Shown here: piece after piece, positions 10,890 through 21,172 of the stretch | How the letters are laid out: every line of letters starts with the position of its first letter | Position numbering within the stretch: the stretch's first letter is position 1 | DNA from: Nephrocerus scutellatus | Taxonomy: Eukaryota > Arthropoda > Insecta > Diptera > Pipunculidae | Length of the DNA: 64,000 bases | Reading direction: 5' to 3' | NCBI GenBank assembly: GCA_947095585.1 | Contig: OX352762.1 | Coordinates: 92,912,249 to 92,976,248, forward strand | Position numbers and translations under genes: made by a program | Notes under the pieces: model-generated | What the model was told of the DNA's origin: nothing | Databases searched by the model: none | The model's input: only the letters and a program-made list of their open reading frames with translations

Positions 10890-11783
10890 ATAAAAGCAGG
10901 TTCCAAAATTTTAACCTGGTTACCGGGAAAGGCGTAACGCTGTTGTGTAGTTGGCGAAAATAAATTTCAACACAACCTTACTCAACCCTGGTTCTTGGAA
11001 ACATTGAATCTATAGTAATTAATACAAACAATCGGTTAAGGTTATCTCATGTTTTCGGTTGAATAATTTAATTAATAAGTTTTCGTTATTTTTAATTATG
11101 AATGAATTATGACACCTATATCGAGGAAAAGAAGCAATTTGGCTCAGAGTGGTTTAAATTCAACTTTCTCGTAGCTTAAAAAAAGTTTTCTAATCCTCAA
11201 AAATTTACAAACAGCGACGAGTAACTTTAACGCTTATCTCAACTTGCTAATGATCCTTTAATCCAATTTAATGAAAAACATTAAACAAACAAAAAAGGAT
11301 CAACTAAATACTCTTTTATTTCTCTCGCCTATGCAAAGGAAATCAATAGAGACAAAAAAGATTGCCGCTAAACTCGACAAATCTTTTGAATGCATCTGAC
11401 CAAATGTTTACAGTTCACCTTCCCGCTTCGCTCATCTAACAGGACATTAAAGTTGTTAAAGCGATTGCAAAAATCCCTACAGCAATATCCATTTATTTAA
11501 TCTAGATAAAAGTAATCTATGTCTGAAAGTGCAGAATGTGTAGCGTTTATATTTCCATTGCGAGAGAAAAGAGAATAAGAGTGAACACATTTAGCATTGA
11601 ATCGGTAAAAAATACTTTTCTTTTACTATGGATTTGTCTGTCTTCACGTCCGCTTGCCAGCATTCTGCTATTATCTGTTTTTTGTTTTTTACTTTTTATC
11701 TTGTATTTTATAAAAAATTCCAAATGACAATGACAAGAATAGCGAAAACGGAGAAAAAAATCAATTCAATTTACTCCATTTAC
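10890..11783. other. CAP intron before the SH3-1b exon, nothing recognised
   Basis: This is unique AT-rich intron with only short spurious open frames. Confidence 0.5.
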
Positions 11784-11898
11784 CTCGACATAATTTGAAG
11801 GCAAAAGTCCAATCATTGCGTTATGTTCGCCCTCGTACCAATTCTTGTCTACTTGGCGTCTTATGTAAATCACGTCACCTTTTTTGAATGTCAATTCT
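11784..11898 (-). CDS. CAP: CAP exon: rest of SH3 domain 1
   Basis: This 115-nt exon sits between a GTTACAG acceptor and a GTAAAT donor. Its first base completes the Arg codon split from the previous exon. It reads ELTFKKGDVIYIRRQVDKN, then WYEGEHNAMIGLLPSNYVE, completing SH3 domain 1. Visible SH3 landmarks are the FKKGD turn, the ligand-binding Trp of WYEG and the PSNYV motif, all intact. It exits in phase 0 after GAG. In CAP-family proteins the first SH3 domains bind the proline-rich hinge of vinculin. The 5.7-kb intron upstream carries two LINE remnants and a SINE. Confidence 0.95.
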
Positions 11899-13618
11899 CT
11901 GTAACGAAAGAATAATGAAAGAAAATAAAAACAAAAATAATAAAAATAAGTAAGACACAATAACAAATGAAAATGGAATGGCCAATCTAAACTATCTCCA
12001 TGTTCATGATATTGGAGTTCAATTGCAAAGTTACAACCTTTAAATTACTAACCCATAAGGTTAACAGAAAATCACGTAAGATTGTGTTAAACAGAACCTA
12101 CAATGTTATTAACTACGAAAAAGTTTATTTTATGGAGGATCCTGCACTACACAAGGACAAAATAAATATAATATATATAATATAATTATTCAGAAAGATA
12201 ATGTTTAAAATTTGGCTCAACCTCAAAATTAATGGACTGTTCGAGCAACAGTCCTGTGGAAAAGTGAAAAACTCCTATTATCCCGACTTTCCTTTTAGTT
12301 AAACTGCAAGTTAGCTATAGTAGACAGGAACTATGTAGTACCTATTTTTTGTCATTCAAAAAAGTTCTGTATTTAAATGCCCTTTTTGACACTAAGAAGA
12401 AATGATAATATCAAATAAATTGACGGTTAAAAAAAGGATTCTATAAGAAAGGAGCTGCGGGTTTTTATGCTTTATTATCCGTTTTTTGTCTGCAAACAAA
12501 GGAAAAGAGTTAACGATTGAAGGAGAATGTATGAAAAAAGTTTCAAAAGATATTACTGATTGAAAATATCACATTGATGGAATTTGTTATGACTAGGGAT
12601 AGGAACGTCGCTGTAGGTACGTTGTGTTCAGTTCCATTAAAGAGGAACGACCCAAAGTGACTGTCAGCACAGGAAAACAACAAAAGAAACGTAGAAGCGA
12701 TAAACCCCAAAACGGAATGTCCTCGTCCTTTCTTGAAAGGCGATTAAACGACTCAATGAGGAGTCATCGAATTATGCAAACGACTTTGGGTATAACACAC
12801 ATAGCCTCTTTGCTAAAATAGTTCAGTAGTACGAGTATTGATATGGATATATCGCTTCAATTCATCTTGTAAATAAATAATTTTACTTTGTGTCAATGCT
12901 CCTTGGCTCCATTGCCTTGTTGTTGCTCCTGGTGGAAGGATAAAAAATATGATTTGTTATCTCGTTGAGTTATGTAATCATTTTGCACAACGATGATCCT
13001 CCACTATGCTGACTGACCGAAATACCGTCAACAGTGTGGAAAAATGTTCGACCGACCGACCATGTTCGAGGTGGCTTTTAAGAGACACTGGCGGTTAGTG
13101 TCTTATTTGCATTTCAATAAAATCTGTGAATTTGTGGTTTGGATCGGACCTGTCTGTGTTTCTTGTGTGCTTGGATGGATGGATTTTATAGCTTTATAAT
13201 GGAAGTTATTACGATGAGGAAAGGATCCAACACAGAGGTCTCGTAAAAAGGACTTTTTGAAAGGATATAATGGAATTTTGCCAGCGCCAGGAAAAATTAA
13301 AAATGGTCATTTGGAGGGACGAGTAAAAAACTGGATTTTAGCTTAGAATTGTCGAAGAAGATAAAGATTTTCTAGGAAAACAGAAATGTCGAATATTTTT
13401 TCCCTAAAGAATAGCTCGATTATCATCAGCTAAGTTATTTGCATTGCTGAGATATACTTCATTTTAAGCTCTAGAAAAATAATAAAAATTTTCAAGTGAA
13501 ACTTTTTTGCGGAGGGGGATACAATTTTCAAGCGTAACACTGTTATTACACTGTTGTTACACTGTTGTGCCTCGCTTCACACTTTTATGCCTTATATATT
13601 ATTTAGTTATATACATAT
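11899..13618. other. CAP intron splitting SH3-1, unique part
   Basis: No coding segment, RNA or repeat is recognised up to the LINE C fragment at 13620. Confidence 0.5.
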
Positions 13619-13619
13619 T

Positions 13620-15195
13620 TTTTTTTATTATAATGTACACACGGTAAAGGGACTTGCACCCTTATAATGCTTAGCACAGCGTGGGCGTTAGGAAATTAAG
13701 GAGAGAAAAAGATGAGATGTCTATGCACGCGTGTCTTAAACGACTGCAGATCATATAAATGCGGAAACACAGAATCAGGCAATTCATTCCACATAACTAT
13801 CGTGCGGCTAAAGAAGTGTGGCTAAAGAAGGAATGGTGGACCCGTGAGCTCGAGTTAAGGCACGGGTATTACGGATGGGTTGAAGAATGGGCGGAATGCA
13901 TCTGGATATTTCTTTTGAACACCGCTTATGGAAAAAGCGATAAAACAGTGACAGGCAGGAAACATTCCTACGATGTTCAAGCGATATGTACCTCACTAAT
14001 AAGTTTTAACGCGCGGTTCTGAACTCTGTCTAGCAGATGCAATTTGGTCTTGGGGGCACCTGCCCAGACAATACAGTTGTATTCAAGTTAAGGGCGAATA
14101 TACGCCTTGTAAATAGTAGCCAGATCTGAAGGAGTGAAGTACATCTTGCACCGTTTTAGGAAACCTAAACATCTCGCAGCATTTTCGGCGATGGCAAATA
14201 TGTGGTCATTCGAACGAAGGATTAGAGGTGGTGGATAATAATTATAATAATAATATTCGGCGCGACAGACCATTGCGGTCCATGGCCTAGCTTCTCGCGA
14301 TCATTTGTGTTGTGCATGTATATTTTTCGACGCAAATGGAAGGGACCTACAATTTAAGGCCGATTCCGAACGGCAAATTCAGACGCTTTTCGTGAGAAGT
14401 TATTACTCTCGGAACGTTTGTCACCCATTCGCGAGAGATGGGACACCGTGAAAAATACTTTCTGGTGTTGCTGGGATTCGAACACGAACCTCCTGCTCAG
14501 TAGCCATGCTCTCTTCCACTGTGCCTCGGCACCCACAAGGCGGTGGATAGGAGATCATTAATGAAAATCAGAAAGAGTGTCAAAAATAAAACAGAACCTT
14601 GAGGAACACCGGCGTTTATGCAGTGAACATTGGATTTGAATCCGTCCAATACGACCTGGATTGAACAGTCAGAAAGGTAGTTACTAGTCCAATTGAGCAG
14701 GGTGTTGTTGTAAATTCCATAGGCATTCATTTTCGACAAAAGAGCTTGATGCCAGTCTTTGTCAAATGCCTTGGAAATTTCGAGTGCAACAACTTTACTT
14801 TCACCAAATTTGTGAATAGACTAGTTCCACTTTTCAGTGAGATAAGCCATCAAGTCACTTGTAGAATGTTGCCTACGAAAACCATACTGCTGGTCACTAA
14901 GGATTTCACGTGATTCAAGGTATTGCATAAGCTTACGATTGATCAGGATTTCCATGACCTTGGAGAGTACAGATGTTAGCGCAATGGGTCGGTACGAGGA
15001 AAGAGATGACGTTTCGCCTTTTTTTAGGAAGAGGCTGAACAAAGGCTGTTTTCAAATTCCTTGGGACGACTCCAGAAGAATGGAAGAGGAATGGAAAAGA
15101 CATATAAAATTTGTCGCTGATAGTAGACAATACAGCACAGTCTACTAACTCGCTCGTAAGCTCGCCAACAAGAAACATCACAAACATCAACTACT
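13620..15195 (-). mobile_element. Jockey-like LINE (family C), interrupted by a SINE
   Basis: On the minus strand, RT pieces run from 15190 downwards: SYRPIALTSVLSKVMEILIN and LSDQQYGFRRQHSTSDL (about 14850-15000), then LLNWTSNYLSDCSIQVVLDG and NAGVPQGSVLFLTLFLIFIN (14550-14700). After the SINE at 14238-14536 the C-terminal part resumes: AENAARCLGFLKRCKMYFTP, then LEHRRNVSCLSLFYRFFHKR. The RT section containing YADD is missing at the SINE position. The 3' end with AGCGTGGGCGTTA near 13680 matches the copies at 33210 and 44690. Confidence 0.8.
14238..14536 (-). mobile_element. SINE family 1 copy nested in LINE C
   Basis: This is a tRNA-derived SINE on the minus strand, with the head near 14536 (GTGCCGAGGCACAGTGGAAG), B box GTTCGAATCCCAGC, and an AT/ATT tail at 14238. 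It is flanked by GGTGGATA on both sides (about 14230 and 14542), an 8-bp candidate target-site duplication. Confidence 0.75.
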
Positions 15196-15224
15196 TAAGG
15201 TAATAGACAGCTTTTTGATCCTTA

Positions 15225-16800
15225 TGGAGGAACAAATATTAACCCACTGGACAGAACATCTTAAGAATGTTTTGAATTGTACTTCGCCAGGCACGTCCTC
15301 CACACCAATAGGCTGTTTAACATTAGCGTCGCTCCTCCTTCGTTGGGTGAGATAAGGACAACAATTCGTTCACTGCAATCAGGTAAAGCAGCAGACAATG
15401 ACAACATCTACGCAGAACTCCTTCAAGCCGACGTCGAGTTAACTACGCGAACATTCCATGGGATATATCAAGGTATCTGGAAATCTGAAACCATTCTATC
15501 GTAGTTAAAAGAAGGCTTAATAGTCAAACTACCCAAGAAAGGTGATTTGAGCAATTGCGACAATTAGAGAGGAATTACCCTGCTAAGCACCATAAACAAA
15601 GTGATCTCCTCTTTAATAGCTAGGCGCTTACAGAATGCGTTAGAGCCAATTTTGAGAAATGAACAAGCAGGATTTCGCCCAAACCGTTCTTGTACTGATC
15701 AAATTAACACCCTGCGTATAATCATTGAACAGTCAGTTAAGTATCGCTCTACTCTGTATATGATTTTTTAGATTTTAAGCGCGCTTTTGATTGCATGGGC
15801 CGAAACATGATTTAGTCTAGCTATGGTGTTTCGGAAAAACTCATTAACATCATTAAGGAGCTTTACCGCGACTCAACATACCGCGTCATTCATAACGGTT
15901 ATCTTAGCTCACCTTTCAACATCTACTCAGGAGTCAAGCAAGGTTGCACCCTCTCACCATTGCTTTTCACAATTGTCATCGACTGGGTGATGAAAATAGT
16001 AACCCGTATTCTGTCGGGTTTGCCATGTAATGTTTTTCACCGCCTAGAAGACCTGGACTATGCCGATGATATCTGTCTCCTATGACAATGGCTAGGTGAC
16101 ATGGAGCGAAAATTAAACTCACTAGAACTCCACGCTAACAAAGTGGGTTGAAAAATTCACTTCTCGAAAACAAAACTACTTCGCGTTAACGCTAGTGGAA
16201 CATGTGATCTCTCGATTGACGGACATCAGATAGAGGAAGTCGATAAGTTTTGTCATTTGGGCAGCTGGATGTCGAAAAATGGTGGTGCTGACTCGGATGT
16301 GTGCGCGACACTCCTATAGTATGCTAAATAATGTCTGGAACTCAAAACTCAAGGTTTCTTAAGCTAACGGTCTTCAGATCTAACGTTCTCCCAGTATTCT
16401 TGTATGGCTGCGAAACGTGGAAAATCACAGAGTCAATTGTGACGCGCCTCTAAGTCTTCGTCAACAAGTGCTTAAGGAGGATATTGAGAATAAGATGGCC
16501 GGACATTATCACCAATCAAGACTTGCAGCAGAAAGCAATCGCGATCACCATCAAACGACGAAAATGGAGCTGGATTGGCCACACGTTGAGAAAGCCAGCG
16601 GACGATATTACGAAACTAGCGCTCGACTGGAATCCACAAGGAAGCCGCCGAGTTGGCCTTCCTAGCAAGACCTGGAAAAGGACAATAGAAAAGGAAGCAA
16701 GATTCCAGGGGACAGAGTGGCGTCTCTTGAAATCTCAGGCGATTAATCGAATCGATTACTCGGAGAATGGCAATTCTTTAACGTTCTGAAATCAGAAAAC
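15225..16800 (+). mobile_element. RTE-like LINE fragment (family D)
   Basis: Plus-strand RT pieces include LQSGKAADNDNIYAELLQAD, then RGITLLSTINKV, then EQAGFRPNRSCTDQINTLRI, then GVKQGCTLSPLLFTIVIDWV and LDYADDICLL. The C-terminal part reads WPDIITNQDLQQKAI, then WSWIGHTLRKPADDITKLAL and WNPQGSRRVGLPSKTWKR. These are hallmarks of RTE-clade elements. Multiple stops and frameshifts break it and the endonuclease is absent. Confidence 0.8.
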
Positions 16801-17569
16801 AAGACAAGAAAAAAAGCCACCTTTTTGCTCTTCAGCTCTTTTTTATTATGTATACCATTCCTGTTCCCCATACCTGAAGCATCCATCCACATAAATAAAC
16901 ATATTAAGAATTCCAAAGACCTGTCAACCGTATAACACCGTTACTTATGTGACCTACTTTTATATTGAACATTGCACATAAATTCTTTCTTCGAAAGCAT
17001 GAGCAAAAAGGACTAACAACGTTCATGTTTTCCATGCATCTCAATAGCAGTTAAAATAAACTGTCGAACATGTAATTACGAGTAGTTGTGAAGTTATAAT
17101 GTGGATGGTAAAAGTAGGTGAACATATACGCTATTGGAGGTAGTTACCGACTTTAAAATTTAACCTATTTTGAGGGGCATAAGTGAATGCAAAGAAGAGA
17201 CAAAGATTTTTGTCCACGAACAGTGTTATTCATTTGCTGCATGAATGAACTTAATATACCATAACAATGTAGAGGTATCCTTAGCCTGCCAATGGCAAAC
17301 GAACATGAAGAAACACCTTCATAATGACCAAATTATACAGTCTGAATTCATTCATGCCATAATATGTATATATAGGCGTGTCCCCGTCACATAAGAAGGT
17401 TACTTGCGGAGAACACTCTTAACAGTGTCGTGCAATGGCGCAATAATTATTCCAACTTCTTTAGGTCAATTTAAATTCTATCGTCGGTGTGCGGAGCCAA
17501 CTTCCTTTCCAACTTTCTTGATCGATTGCCTTCCAAAGTACAACCACCAAACCACCCAATTAAACATAC
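16801..17569. other. CAP intron, unique part
   Basis: No gene or clear repeat is recognised between the family D LINE and the pre-SH3 exon. Confidence 0.5.
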
Positions 17570-17912
17570 CTGGCTGTCTGTCCTTGGAAATTGTACAATG
17601 CTCGGGCAATGGTCTTTGGATATGTGGCGACACTTGGCGATTTGGGCGCAAAATCGGTTGGAAAGTCATCGTAGCGGTTCAACGGTATCGGTGACTTTTG
17701 TGTTGGTGTAAAGTTGTCGGTGTGCCGGCGTGAATTCATATCCTGCAATTCTTGAAGATATTTTCGACGTCGTTCTTCCTGGTAGAGTTTTTGCATCGAT
17801 TCAGCTTGCCGCATTGCTAGTTCCTCTTCAGGGATTGGGTCTTTGTATTCATAGCGTATGGGAGTTTTGTAATGGATATTGACGTCGGATTCGAAGTACC
17901 GATTGGGAGATT
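17570..17912 (-). CDS. CAP: CAP exon: conserved pre-SH3 block and start of SH3 domain 1
   Basis: This 343-nt exon lies between a CTTTTAG acceptor and a GTATGT donor. It enters in phase 1 and leaves in phase 2. It encodes SPNRYFESDVNIHYKTP, then an acidic-basic helical block (PEEELAMRQAESMQKL, YQEERRRKYLQELQD), then RRHTDNFTPTQKSPIPLNRY. It ends in the first strand of SH3 domain 1, ALYNFQGQTA, whose ALYNF motif corresponds to the ALYDY signature. The RRHTDNF...PIPLNRYD block is highly conserved in CAP/SORBS proteins, which makes this the key exon for naming the gene. Open sequence 5' of the acceptor is hydrophobic intron read-through and should not be included. Confidence 0.95.
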
Positions 17913-18410
17913 CTAAAAGTAGCAGTAAAGAGAAGAGAAAAAATAAAGTAAATAGGTTAGTAGCATATAACATCGCATAATGTTCGAAAATATGAAAAAA
18001 TAGGAACGGTGGAAAAAAAAAACTTTTCAAACCTGAATAAACCATATTAACGTATCCTATTAAATATGGTTGGACAAGGAAAAAAGAAATCCAGATCTAA
18101 ATCAAGTAACAACAAAATCTCGATGGAATACAAATTTTTGTAAGTGTAGACAGCGGATGGATATTTTTAGGAACAACAGTCATTATGACGAGTCTAATGT
18201 ACTTTTTTTTTCCTAAAACTCTGTCCCAGAGTTGTTTTTTGGCTGTTAAGTTGTTCGTTTCCCCTTCAAAACGACTCTACCGTAGAGCGAAAACAGATCT
18301 GTATATTTTGGGAGATTTACCCCTCTTTATATTAACACAACAACAACACATGCAACAAAAAAATTAACATAAGAGCAAAAGGCAGCCAAAGAAGAAACTC
18401 ACATTTTCAT
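17913..18410. other. CAP intron next to the pre-SH3 exon
   Basis: This is hydrophobic read-through next to the acceptor and AT-rich sequence. No exon is recognised. Confidence 0.5.
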
Positions 18411-18417
18411 GCCTACC

Positions 18418-18668
18418 GCTTGATTTACATTTGTGGCGTGCGAGAAAAAAATGAGCAGGACGGCTGTTAAATAGCAATTGTGGTTAGCCAGACGAGAGCA
18501 GTAGTATATTTTTTAATGTTACCATAATGCTATTGATAACATTTCCCATGCTACAATAAAATAACTATAACATTCGTGTAGTAGTCTCTCTTCTGGCTAA
18601 CCACAACTTCAATTTAACTATAGTCGGACCGCTCACTTTGTCTCGCACGCCTCAAATGTAAATTTTGC
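18418..18668. mobile_element. Foldback MITE with about 80-bp inverted ends
   Basis: The left arm contains TTTACATTTGTGGCGTGCGA and later TTGTGGTTAGCCAGACGAGA. The right arm contains CTCTTCTGGCTAACCACAA and later TCTCGCACGCCTCAAATGTA, which mirror it. No coding sequence is present. Confidence 0.65.
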
Positions 18669-18679
18669 ATAATGGTGGA

Positions 18680-18838
18680 TTAACATTTGCACCGTGCGAG
18701 AAAAAATTAGCATGTTACTATAAAATAACTACAACGTTCTTCTAGTGTCAATCTCTTCTGGCTGACCACAATTTCAATTTAACAGCCGTCCTGCTTTTTT
18801 TTTCTCCCATGGCCCAAATGTAAATACAGCATTAGTTT
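18680..18838. mobile_element. Second, partly deleted copy of the 18.4-kb MITE
   Basis: It starts with GATTAACATTTGCACCGTGC followed by GAGAAAAAATTAGCA. It ends with CTTCTGGCTGACCACAATTT, CAGCCGTCCTGCT and CCCAAATGTAAAT. These are the same ends as the neighbouring copy with a shorter middle. Confidence 0.55.
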
Positions 18839-19312
18839 ATCCGGCGCATTACTAAAACCTGTCTTATCTGAAAGCTTATTTTGGTCGCAAATGTGGGTAC
18901 CCTCATGCAGAACAGCAAATTTGCAATATTAGTAGGTGTTATGTGTGATAGTATGATGTTTGACGTATGCGCATAATTTGATTTTGCTATCTGTCAAGAG
19001 CAGTGTTGCTGTTATATATATTTGAAACGGAGTATATTACAAGTTACTTGGGAGTATATTGAAGTACACGATAAAAATATTTACAAAAAAAAGTTCCAAT
19101 AGAAAAACAAAAGAGGCTGTTATATTACACATTTTTGATTTGATTTTTTGCACTTTGTTTGCAATTGCACAAAATATATTGTTCCATGCTTATGTTCCTG
19201 CGTTTCATTATGAATACGCAAGTACGATTATGTACTTAAACTTTTATTGTTTTATTACATTTACAACAACTGAACACAAGAGATCGGTTTCTTTGTGTGT
19301 AATATGGTTTGG
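18839..19312. other. Intron sequence, nothing recognised
   Basis: AT-rich unique sequence without coding character. Confidence 0.5.
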
Positions 19313-19985
19313 TTAGGTTAGGTTAAGGTGGCTGTCAGTAAAACCGACACACTTAGACCAGCAATGGTCGATTGTGATACCACACGGAACACGGATCAGA
19401 ATATTTTTATCACCTACTGTTGAACCAATTAGTGCTTCGTGTGAAGCGTAGGAGACTGCTAAGAAGATTAGTGTAGAAGAAAGCTCCCATATGGAGTTTG
19501 AATTTTTGGGAGAGGGCTGAGCAAGTACAGAGAAGATGAATAATGATCTCCACCTCCTCCTCATCCATGCACCTGTATGCTTGCCTATGAGACAGTGTCC
19601 AGTGATGACACCTAAAATAGCAACGATGTGCGATGTTTTTTGAGAGATCGATCGAGAGAGATTGGTATGCCTAGAGAACCATATTCTGGTAAGATGGGTA
19701 GTGTTCCTTGTGTGGCGAGTTCGTCAGCCATATTCCGACAGATTCCAGGGATTTAAGTGCAGCTATCCGAGAATATACGGATATCCTTAGCGGATATGAC
19801 GTTTCTCTTCAGCCAAGATAAGGCTTCACTGATCGGCATAATTTCAGCCTGGAAAACACTACAGTGATTTGGAAGACGGCAAGAGAGGTTAAGATTTAGT
19901 TTTTTCGTTAAGTCGACAGTGCATCCGTAATCGCAGATGTGTTGACGTTGTTAAAAGCGCCTTCAATGTCCAGGTATACTATGCT
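19313..19985 (-). mobile_element. I/R1-like LINE 3' part (family A), RNase H region
   Basis: The minus strand encodes RNVISAKDIRIFSDS (an RNase H-like signature) and, further 3', remnants matching the copy at 25905, ending at GGTTAGGTTAAGGTGGC. A short RT piece (YLDIEGAFNNVN) near 19960 is joined directly to the RNase H region, so the copy is internally deleted. Confidence 0.65.
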
Positions 19986-20125
19986 GTATACTGCTGTCTT
20001 CACATATACGCTTCAGTTGATGTATAAAGTTATCAAGATGTGGAGCCAACAACGTGAGTTTAAGAGCAATACTCTAGTTTGTGAGTGTTCTAGTGTGAAC
20101 TTTCTATCCCAATATTAAGTGCGCT
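19983..20125 (+). mobile_element. SINE family 2 body fragment
   Basis: CTGTATACTGCTGT with CAGTTGATGTATAAAGT and TAGTTTGTGAGTGTTC align with the body of the SINE at 32701-33015 in the same orientation. The tRNA-like head is missing. Confidence 0.5.
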
Positions 20126-20335
20126 ACTTATAAGACAGATCAATAAAACTGTGAAGCCTTATGATCCTTCCTACACGAGAGATCTTCCTTCCTGACTTTT
20201 TATGTTGTTGTTCTAGCCTATCCGATCAAGTTATTAATCCTGTGCGACGAATCTATATTAGGTTGTTGATAAATGGTTTCCTTGCCACTCCTACAAAAGG
20301 AGTGAGGAGGTCGCCTGTGTATCGGCATTAGATTG

Positions 20336-20465
20336 TTTAAGGTTCGAAATTTGAATCCCAGAACACTAACCACTTTTTAACGGTCCCACCTCTCTCGAAT
20401 GTCTGACAAAACGTCCGACAGTAATAATTGTCACGGAAAGCTCCTCTATTTAACTTTCGGTAGTG
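20336..20465 (+). mobile_element. SINE family 1 fragment
   Basis: GAATCCCAGAACACTAACCA and the following CCCACCTCTCTCGAATG match the body of family 1, without head or tail. Pieces of similar sequence in the other orientation continue to about 20560. Confidence 0.5.
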
Positions 20466-20567
20466 GTCTTTATGGCTGAAAATGGTGAATTGAGAAGCTT
20501 TCCGTGACAAATTATTACTTTCGCATGTTTTTTAGACATTCCCGAGAGACAATTATTCTTAAAAGAT

Positions 20568-20845
20568 TGGGCGCCGTGGCTCAGTAGAAATTCACATGGC
20601 TACTGAGTCGGAGGTTCGTGGTTCAAATCCCACTAACACCAAAAAGTATTTTTCGGTGTCCCAACTCTCGCGAATGGGTGACAAACGTTCCGAGAGTAAT
20701 AACTTGTCCCGGAAAGCTTTCAATTCGCCGTTCGGATCCGGCCTTAAATTGTAGGTCCCCTTCCATTTGTGCCAAAGATGGTCGCGAGAAGCTAGGCCTT
20801 GGACCACAACGGTCTAATGTGCCGAATATTATTATTCTTGAATGA
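20568..20845 (+). mobile_element. SINE family 1, best preserved copy
   Basis: The head GGGCGCCGTGGCTCAGTAGA contains a polymerase III A box, followed about 35 bp later by GGTTCGTGGTTCAAATCC, a B box. The body includes TCGCGAATGGGTGACAAACG and CGGCCTTAAATTGTAGGTCC. The tail is ATTATTATT. ATTATTCTT occurs just before and at the end, a possible target-site duplication. The order (tRNA head, unrelated body, short trinucleotide tail) is that of a tRNA-derived SINE of about 275 bp. Confidence 0.8.
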
Positions 20846-21172
20846 AAAAATTGAGGTGTGTGACATGAGACAGATTTCCTCGGCGTAATCCAAATTGTTA
20901 AGCATTTCATTAAGGCGCCATTAGATCCCGTTTAGTATCTCGGTGTTAACATTGCCGAGAACGCATCAAGGAAGAGTATCTATAACAAGACAGTATACTA
21001 ACTCCTCTATGGATGATTAAATTATATCCGTAGTTCGCTAGAAGTCGTCGAACAGACTATTTAATATGTTCATGTCATCGAAACAATGATCAATTTGGTT
21101 TAACATTTAATTTAAATTCGACAGTTTGAAGAATTGATTAAGAATAATAATTTATCAATGGAAACCTAAGGT

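Noticed and set aside
17404..17711. Plus-strand frames over 17404-17711
   Set aside because: They are antisense to the confident pre-SH3 CAP exon.
20568..20640. Functional tRNA gene
   Set aside because: It is the head of a multi-copy SINE with a fixed body. Stem pairing is poor.
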